64,000 bases of DNA from the NCBI RefSeq assembly GCF_006265095.1, contig NZ_VCNK01000002.1, forward strand, positions 17,262-81,261, given 5' to 3'. The notes under the pieces were generated by a model. That model searched no databases. It was not told the DNA's origin and worked only from the letters and a program-made list of their open reading frames with translations. Origin of the DNA: Phaeobacter sp. B1627 (GTDB lineage Bacteria; Pseudomonadota; Alphaproteobacteria; Rhodobacterales; Rhodobacteraceae). A program made the translations under genes and the position numbers. Positions 58,830 through 64,000 of the stretch are shown in pieces; the first letter of the stretch is position 1, and each line of letters starts with the position of its first letter.

Positions 58830-60107
58830 CTATTCTGCCGCCGCCTGCGGCTTCTTGCCGGAGTTGGCCGGTTTCTTGCGGGCGTTGGCATCCATGAATT
58901 CAATCACCAGCGGGCGGATATTGTTGCGCCACGCGCGCCCCGCGAAAATGCCGTAGTGACCGGCGTCGGGTTCGACGTGGCTGGCCTTTTTGCTGTCGGG
59001 CAGACCGGTGCAGAGATCAAGCGCAGCAATGCATTGACCGGGCGCGGAGATGTCATCCTTGGCCCCCTCGACGGTTTTGACCGCCACATCGGTGATCTTG
59101 CCGATGTCCACATGCTTGCCCTCGACGGTAAAGGCGTTCTTGGCGATCTCGCCGTTCTTGAAGACCCGCTCGACGGTGGAGAGATAGAATTCCGCAGGCA
59201 TATCCATGACGGCGAGATACTCGTCGTAGAACCGGTTGTGGGCATCGTGGTCGGAGGCCTCGCCCCGGCAGACGCGCATGATCTGGTCGGAAAACGCCTT
59301 GGAATGGCGGTCCATGTTCATCGACATGAAGGACGACAGCTGCAGAAGGCCCGGATAGACGGAGCGGCCGACGCCCTTGTATTTGAAGCCGACGCGCTGG
59401 ATCATCGTCTGCTCCAGCTGGCCCATGGTGACACGGCGGCCAAAGTCGGTGACATCGGTTGGGGTTGCGTCCGGGTCGACCGGACCGCCGATCAGCGTCA
59501 GCGAGCTGGGCTGCGCCTTCGGGTCCATCTCGGCCAGATAGGCGGTGGCGGCGAGGGTCAGCGGCGCGGGCTGACAGACCGCGACCACATGGCATTCGGG
59601 GCCAAGTTCACGCATGAAATCAACGAGATAAAGTGTATAGTCCTCGACGTCGAATTTCCCTGCAGACACGGGGATGTCGCGGGCATTGTGCCAGTCCGTC
59701 ACATAGACTTCGCAATTTTCGATGAGGCTCTTTACAGTGGAGCGCAGGAGGGTGGCGTAATGACCGGACATCGGTGCGACAACCAGGACCTTGCGCGGCT
59801 GTTCCGGGCGGTCGGTGACACGGAAGTGGATCAGGTCGCCAAAGGATTTTTCCACCACGGTGTCAACTTCGACCAGGTGATCCTTGCCGTCGTTGAGAGT
59901 GGTCGCGTGGATGCCCCAGTCGGGTTTTGCAACCATCCGTTCAAAGCTGCGCTCGGTGACCTGGCCCCAGGCGGCCATCCAGCTCAGCATCGGGTTTGGC
60001 ATGGCGGCAAAGGCGGGGTAGGAGGCCATCGACAGCGCTGTCGCGCCGAGCCATTGATTCGTGTTGCGAACCGTCTCCATCAGATCATAGGACATCATGT
60101 AGCGCAT
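58830..60107 (-). CDS. phaZ: Intracellular PHB depolymerase
   Basis: 425-residue alpha/beta hydrolase degrading intracellular polyhydroxybutyrate granules. The lipase-box position carries a cysteine as VVAVCQPAP (C178), as in PhaZa1-type depolymerases, with no signal peptide. N-terminus MRYMMSYDLMETVRNTNQWLGATAL and the C-terminal GHYGIFAGRAWRNNIRPLVIEFM containing the catalytic His fit the family. Divergently transcribed from phaC across 149 bp, the common alphaproteobacterial arrangement. Starts at the conserved MRYMM; a 40-residue upstream extension would cover the intergenic region. Confidence 0.9.
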   Translation of the reverse strand: MRYMMSYDLMETVRNTNQWLGATALSMASYPAFAAMPNPMLSWMAAWGQVTERSFERMVAKPDWGIHATTLNDGKDHLVEVDTVVEKSFGDLIHFRVTDRPEQPRKVLVVAPMSGHYATLLRSTVKSLIENCEVYVTDWHNARDIPVSAGKFDVEDYTLYLVDFMRELGPECHVVAVCQPAPLTLAATAYLAEMDPKAQPSSLTLIGGPVDPDATPTDVTDFGRRVTMGQLEQTMIQRVGFKYKGVGRSVYPGLLQLSSFMSMNMDRHSKAFSDQIMRVCRGEASDHDAHNRFYDEYLAVMDMPAEFYLSTVERVFKNGEIAKNAFTVEGKHVDIGKITDVAVKTVEGAKDDISAPGQCIAALDLCTGLPDSKKASHVEPDAGHYGIFAGRAWRNNIRPLVIEFMDANARKKPANSGKKPQAAAE

Positions 60108-60221
60108 CTGCGTCTCCTTGGCGGTGCTTTTCATGCCGCGGTTCTGGCCGGATTTTGCCGGAGGATTCCGGCAGGAGTCGGACCAGCGGCCGCTTTGCCG
60201 TACAATGGCGAGGCACGCATT

Positions 60222-60232
60222 CTGCACAGCAG
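60222..60232 (+). promoter_or_regulatory. PhaR-type site in the phaZ-phaC intergenic region
   Basis: CTGCACAGCAG, an exact CTGC-N3-GCAG, 25 bp before the phaC ATG. The same motif occurs twice in the phaP promoter. Paracoccus PhaR is known to bind this motif, so it may also regulate phaC here, and possibly the divergent phaZ. Confidence 0.6.
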
Positions 60233-60256
60233 AAAGATTAAAAGGGTTTCCTTAAG

Positions 60257-62092
60257 ATGACAACAACCGACAAGGGTATTGACGCGACTTCCACGGAACA
60301 GATTGACCAACTTAAAGAAAATCTTGAACGTGTTGAACTGCTCTCGAAGCGACTGGTGGATGTCCTGGCCCAGAAGAAGCCCAGCACCCCGGGATTGGAC
60401 TCGCCGAATCAGGAACTTTTTGCACGTGCAGCATCGTCATATTGGTCGGCCATGGCCCAGAACCCGACCCGGTTGCTGGAGCAACAGGTGCAGTTCTGGG
60501 GGAAATCGGTGCTGAATTACGCCGAAGCGCAACAGATGATGGCCAATGCCCTGAACCAGGATGGCGCAGATGGCGCGGATCCTGAGGCGCCAGCTGCTCC
60601 GCCCCGTCCGACGGACCGCCGCTTTGCCAACCCGATGTGGGAGAAAATCCCCTATTTCAAATTCGTGCGCGACCAGTATCTGACCAATGCAGAGGCCATT
60701 CGCACCGCCGTTCAGGAGGTCGAGGATCTGGACCGGGTCGACAAGCAGCGGCTGGGATATTTCGCCGATCAGATCATCAACATGATGGCGCCGACCAATT
60801 TCCTCGCCACCAATCCGGATGCGCTGGAAAAGGCGCTGGAGACGGACGGTCAGTCGCTGATTGACGGGTTGGAAAACCTGGTTGCCGATCTGGAGGCCAA
60901 TGGCGGCGAGCTGATTGTCCGGCTGGCCGATGAAAACGCCTTTGAGGTCGGAACCAATATTGCAACCACCCCCGGCGATGTGGTGTTTCGCAACCGGATG
61001 ATGGAGCTGATCCAGTACCGCCCCACCACGGAGACCGTGCATGAGATCCCGATCGTGCTGTTCCCGCCCTGGATCAACAAATTCTACATTCTCGATCTCA
61101 AGGAGAAGAACAGCCTGATCAAATGGATCACCGATCAAGGCTACACGCTGTTTGTGGTGTCCTGGGTCAATCCGGACAGCAGCTATGCGGATACGGCGCT
61201 TGAGGATTATGTCGAGGACGGGTTTCTGAAGGCGATTGATCTGGCCAAGGAGATCTGTGGGGTGAAACAGGTCAATGCGGTCGGCTATTGCATTGCGGGC
61301 ACCACCCTGAGCCTGACCTTGTCGCTGCTGAAACAGCGCGGCGATAAATCGGTGAAATCGGCCACCTTCTTTACCGCGCTGACGGATTTCTCCGACCAGG
61401 GGGATTTCACACCGTTCCTGCAGAATGACTTCGTTGACGCCATCGAACAAGAGGTCGGCGGGGGCGGGGTCATGCCGCATTACATCATGGCGCGGACCTT
61501 CTCGTTTTTGCGCGCCAATGATCTGGTCTATGGTCCGGCGATCCGCAGCTACATGATGGGCGAGGCGCCGCCGGCCTTTGATCTGCTCTATTGGAATGGC
61601 GACGGGGCGAACCTGCCTGCGCGGATGGCGGTTCAGTACCTGCGGCGTCTGTGTCAGCAAAACGAGTTCGCCGAGGGCGGGTTCGAGATGTTCGGTCACC
61701 GGCTGCACCTGAAGGAGGTGGATGTGCCACTGATGGCGATCACCTGCGAAACCGATCACATTGCCCGGTGGACGGATTGCTACAAGGGCGTGCAGCAGAT
61801 GGGGTCGCGTTCCAAGACCTTTGTGGTCAGCCAATCGGGGCATATCGCGGGGATCGTGAACCCGGTCAGCCGCAATAAATATGGCCATTACGTCAATGAC
61901 GATCTGACGGTTGATTCGGATGCCTGGATGGAGGGAGCGACCTTTCACGAGGGGTCCTGGTGGCCGCGTTGGGAAAATTGGCTGAAAAAACGGGCGGGCA
62001 AGCAGGTCCCCGCACGGGTGCCGGGAACCGAAACCTATCCTGTGCTTGATGCGGCGCCGGGGCAATATGTCCGCGGCAAGGCCCGCACTTGA
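60257..62092 (+). CDS. phaC: Class I polyhydroxybutyrate synthase
   Basis: 611-residue synthase polymerising 3-hydroxybutyryl-CoA on granules. The lipase-like box GYCIAGTTL contains catalytic C345; the N-terminal region with NPTRLLEQQVQFWGKSVLNYAE and the conserved FPPWINKFYILDL and MAITCETDHIARW (Asp) follow. The C-terminal SGHIAGIVNPVSRNKYGHY holds the catalytic His. Length fits class I. ATG follows AAAGGGTTTCCTTAAG; one PhaR-type site lies just upstream. phaP and phaR follow on the same strand. Confidence 0.95.
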   Translation: MTTTDKGIDATSTEQIDQLKENLERVELLSKRLVDVLAQKKPSTPGLDSPNQELFARAASSYWSAMAQNPTRLLEQQVQFWGKSVLNYAEAQQMMANALNQDGADGADPEAPAAPPRPTDRRFANPMWEKIPYFKFVRDQYLTNAEAIRTAVQEVEDLDRVDKQRLGYFADQIINMMAPTNFLATNPDALEKALETDGQSLIDGLENLVADLEANGGELIVRLADENAFEVGTNIATTPGDVVFRNRMMELIQYRPTTETVHEIPIVLFPPWINKFYILDLKEKNSLIKWITDQGYTLFVVSWVNPDSSYADTALEDYVEDGFLKAIDLAKEICGVKQVNAVGYCIAGTTLSLTLSLLKQRGDKSVKSATFFTALTDFSDQGDFTPFLQNDFVDAIEQEVGGGGVMPHYIMARTFSFLRANDLVYGPAIRSYMMGEAPPAFDLLYWNGDGANLPARMAVQYLRRLCQQNEFAEGGFEMFGHRLHLKEVDVPLMAITCETDHIARWTDCYKGVQQMGSRSKTFVVSQSGHIAGIVNPVSRNKYGHYVNDDLTVDSDAWMEGATFHEGSWWPRWENWLKKRAGKQVPARVPGTETYPVLDAAPGQYVRGKART

Positions 62093-62242
62093 ATCGCGCG
62101 TGAGCTGTGCGGTGTGGGAAGTCTTTGGAATGCCGAGGTTTTCGGATCTGCTCCGCATTGCGCGCCGGAGAGTGTCATTAAAACCGGGGCGGCGCCGGGG
62201 TATTGTACTTGCTCGGGCTTCCGTAAATGAATGGTAAAATTT

Positions 62243-62282
62243 CTGCAGCGCAGCAAATTTCACTTGAATTGCTGCGCTGCAG
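62243..62282 (+). promoter_or_regulatory. Dual PhaR-type operator and promoter of phaP
   Basis: Two CTGC-N3-GCAG sites, CTGCAGCGCAG (62243-62253) and CTGCGCTGCAG (62272-62282), lie in perfectly inverted 12-bp arms CTGCAGCGCAGC / GCTGCGCTGCAG. TTGAAT (62265-62270) and CATATT (about 62288-62293) spaced 17 bp form a possible -35/-10 pair that overlaps the right site. PhaR binding would therefore block phaP transcription, as described for Paracoccus. Confidence 0.75.
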
Positions 62283-62345
62283 CATGCATATTGGGTGCAA
62301 CGTCGGGACAGGCCCGCACGGCATCCAAGACAAGGAACGATTACC

Positions 62346-62792
62346 ATGGCCAAGACCCAAGATTTCACCGCTGTAATGAAAGACATGATGGCTTCTTTTC
62401 CAGTGGACACATCCGCAATGGAAGACATGTTCAAAACGACAGCTGCTCTGAACGAGAAACTCTCCTCGGTTGCGCTCGACGCTGCTGGCAAATCCGCCGA
62501 GATTTCCTCCAAGTGGACCAAAGATACACTGTCGAAAATGGGCGAAATCGCGAAAGCGAAGTCCGAGCCTGCTGACTATGCGAAAGCGGCAACCGATTTC
62601 GCATCCAGCTCTGCCGAAGTTGCTGCCGAAAACATGGCCGCTTTTGCTGAAGTTGCGAAAAAAGTTCAGATGGACACCGTTGAGCTGCTGATGTCGGCTG
62701 GCAAGGACATGTCCGAAGAAGCAACCGCAGCGATGAAGAAGGCCACTGACGAAGTGACCACCGCTGCGAAGAAAGCCGCTGCTGCGAAGTAA
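62346..62792 (+). CDS. phaP: Phasin, PHB-granule surface protein
   Basis: 148-residue alpha-helical amphipathic protein (phasin family): MAKTQDFTAVMKDMMASFPVD start, long Ala/Lys/Glu-rich helices (AADFASSSAEVAAENMAAFAEVAKKVQMDTVELLMSAG), ending KKAAAAK. No membrane helix or signal. It coats granules, limiting their size. ATG has AAGGAACGATTACC upstream. Its promoter carries two PhaR-type sites; a strong terminator follows. Confidence 0.9.
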   Translation: MAKTQDFTAVMKDMMASFPVDTSAMEDMFKTTAALNEKLSSVALDAAGKSAEISSKWTKDTLSKMGEIAKAKSEPADYAKAATDFASSSAEVAAENMAAFAEVAKKVQMDTVELLMSAGKDMSEEATAAMKKATDEVTTAAKKAAAAK

Positions 62793-62862
62793 GCGCCGGT
62801 CGATACCGAGACGTCCGGACCCTCCGTTCAGCTCTCCTCCCAATCAAACGGAGCGTCCGAAG

Positions 62863-62892
62863 AAAAGGGCAGGCCACGCGCCTGCCCTTTTT
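62863..62892 (+). terminator. Rho-independent terminator of phaP
   Basis: AAAAGGGCAGGC / GCCTGCCCTTTT stem ending in TTTTT, 71 bp past the phaP stop. The rest of the 363-bp gap up to phaR shows no gene. Confidence 0.85.
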
Positions 62893-63155
62893 GTCGTTTG
62901 CCGCGCCCCTTGTTGTTGGAAAAGCCATCCGGGCCGTGTCGTCGGGCCGAGTCGGGAAAGGGCGCGGCGGGGCGATGCCCGGGCGATGGTCGGGCGATGG
63001 CTTGGCCGTCCCCGCAGAATTTGGACAAGAGAGGCTGCGCCTGTGCTGCGAGGTCTGGTGGCGGCGCGAGGCATATCCTTTTGGTTTCTGTGCTTTCCTT
63101 TTCAAACCGGCTCGCCTAGGGTTTTTGGAACACGCAGAATTCCGGAGGAGCGAGA

Positions 63156-63707
63156 ATGGCGGACAAGGACACACCTCTGCTCATCAAACGCTACGCGAGC
63201 CGCAGACTCTATAATACCGAGACGAGTGATTACGTCACGCTGGAGGACATTGCGGGGTTCATCCGGGATGGTCGGGAAGTGCAGATCATAGATCTGAAAT
63301 CCGGCGATGACCTGACCCGGCAATATTTGTTGCAGATCATCGCAGAGCACGAAAGCCGGGGCGAAAACGTTCTGCCGGTGACGGTGTTGAATGATCTGGT
63401 GCGCAGCTACATGGTGCCCGGTGGCGGGGTGATGCCACAGTTCCTGCAGACATCCTTTGACATGCTGCGCGACAGTCAGTCGAAGATGATGGAGAATATG
63501 AATGCGATGAACCCGATCGCCCAGATCCCGGGGTTCGAGGCAATGAAGGCGCAGCAGGAGGCCTTTCTCAAGGCGATGACCGGCGGGTTCAGCGGTGGCT
63601 GGACCGGCGGTGGCGAAGAGAGCGAGGCAGCGGAAGGGGAGGAAGACCTGACCTCCATCAAGCGCCAACTGGCGGAATTGCAGGACAAGCTGTCCAAGAT
63701 GAGCTGA
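63156..63707 (+). CDS. phaR: PHB-responsive regulator PhaR
   Basis: 183-residue DNA- and PHB-binding repressor. The N-terminal PHB/PHA accumulation-regulator domain is well kept (LLIKRYASRRLYNTETSDYVTLEDIAGFIRDGREVQIIDLKSGDDLTRQYLLQIIAEHE). The C-terminal half is helical, then Gly-rich, with a coiled coil at the end (SIKRQLAELQDKLSKM). It senses PHB and releases phaP and possibly phaC promoters. ATG follows CGGAGGAGCGAGA. A terminator follows at 63732-63757. Confidence 0.9.
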   Translation: MADKDTPLLIKRYASRRLYNTETSDYVTLEDIAGFIRDGREVQIIDLKSGDDLTRQYLLQIIAEHESRGENVLPVTVLNDLVRSYMVPGGGVMPQFLQTSFDMLRDSQSKMMENMNAMNPIAQIPGFEAMKAQQEAFLKAMTGGFSGGWTGGGEESEAAEGEEDLTSIKRQLAELQDKLSKMS

Positions 63708-63731
63708 GCTCCGTCCAAGGTTCGTGACATC

Positions 63732-63757
63732 AGCCCCGGGTAACGCCGGGGCTTTTA
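63732..63757 (+). terminator. Rho-independent terminator of phaR
   Basis: AGCCCCGG / CCGGGGCT stem with a GTAACG loop region, followed by TTTT, 25 bp past the phaR stop. Confidence 0.8.
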
Positions 63758-63886
63758 TCGTTTCACAGGGCTCCATGGGCCTGCGTGATGCGGTACGGAC
63801 TGACTGGGCGCAACCGCAGCGCGCCACCAGGCGCGCTGCCGGGCCCAAGGGGAGGCCACTGCATCGACAGAGGCTGTGGCAAACGC

Positions 63887-63943
63887 GCGGGAGCGCTCCC
63901 GCCCGGCGCAGTTGCATCGCGATGCAACTGCGCCCGTTGGGCC
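63887..63943. repeat. GTTGGGC-palindrome repeat, copy D (window end)
   Basis: A 16-bp palindrome GCGGGAGCGCTCCCGC (63887-63902; the same GCGGGAGC arm as in copy C) is followed by a perfect 30-bp palindrome with 15-bp arms GGCGCAGTTGCATCG / CGATGCAACTGCGCC (63905-63934) and then GTTGGGCCT (63936-63944). No gene is visible from 63708 to the end. Confidence 0.75.
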
Positions 63944-64000
63944 TGGCGCCGCGCTGGCGCGCGGCGTGCGCTTGTTGCGGGCCTATTGGCTGGGACCGGC

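Overview
This is a GC-rich alphaproteobacterial chromosome segment, most likely from a marine roseobacter-type Rhodobacteraceae. The support is gene content: a propionate locus with a PccR/ScfR regulator, a polyhydroxybutyrate (PHB) locus with phaZ diverging from phaC-phaP-phaR, HdaA with a clamp-binding motif, betA, SdhE, and several small lipoproteins and DUF proteins typical of that family. No rRNA, tRNA, CRISPR array or prophage was seen. The only mobile-element trace is a broken IS110-family transposase.

Layout. 1-1.7 kb: 3' end of choline dehydrogenase and a YdcH-like protein. 1.8-16.6 kb: propionyl-CoA assimilation locus, with pccR, an MFS exporter, pccB, pccA and methylmalonyl-CoA mutase, interleaved with small lipoproteins and unknown genes. 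16.9-20.4 kb: VOC protein, acetyltransferase, TerB/J-domain protein, EEP nuclease and a periplasmic protein. 20.5-28.1 kb, minus strand: Ppx/GppA phosphatase, HdaA, AI-2E-type permease, hybrid histidine kinase and an FAD oxidoreductase. 28.4-32.7 kb: proS, a DUF2937 protein and lolC/lolD. 32.8-37.4 kb, minus strand: DUF606 transporter, HExxH lipoprotein, a lysine-rich unknown and parE. 37.7-42.1 kb: AhpD-like protein, DUF1007 plus NicO metal transporter, and a MATE exporter. 42.4-49.3 kb: aspartate aminotransferase, XRE protein, sdhE, MarR regulator, gloA, thyA-folA, cold-shock protein and an ArsC/Spx protein. 49.4-52.3 kb, minus strand: a bufferin-type (MNIO/DUF692) RiPP operon. 52.5-56.9 kb: thrS, two alpha/beta hydrolases and a VOC protein. 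57.2-58.1 kb: dead IS110 element. 58.2-63.7 kb: GFA-like protein and the PHB locus.

How the parts fit. PccR probably controls pccR and pccB through identical palindromes TTTGCAAA found upstream of both genes. Propionyl-CoA would be carboxylated by PccAB and rearranged by the mutase to succinyl-CoA. The PHB genes make, coat and degrade storage granules. Three CTGC-N3-GCAG sites, upstream of phaC and phaP, fit autoregulation through PhaR.

Most notable. (1) The bufferin operon: a secreted four-cysteine precursor, a DUF692 enzyme, a DUF2063 partner and a DoxX protein. (2) A dispersed family of five GTTGGGC-associated perfect GC palindromes whose arms differ at each copy. (3) An unusual density of short tandem duplications (10-23 bp units), both between and inside genes. 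(4) A regular guanine-run array upstream of proS. (5) Several unexplained intergenic hairpins that could be RNAs or terminators.
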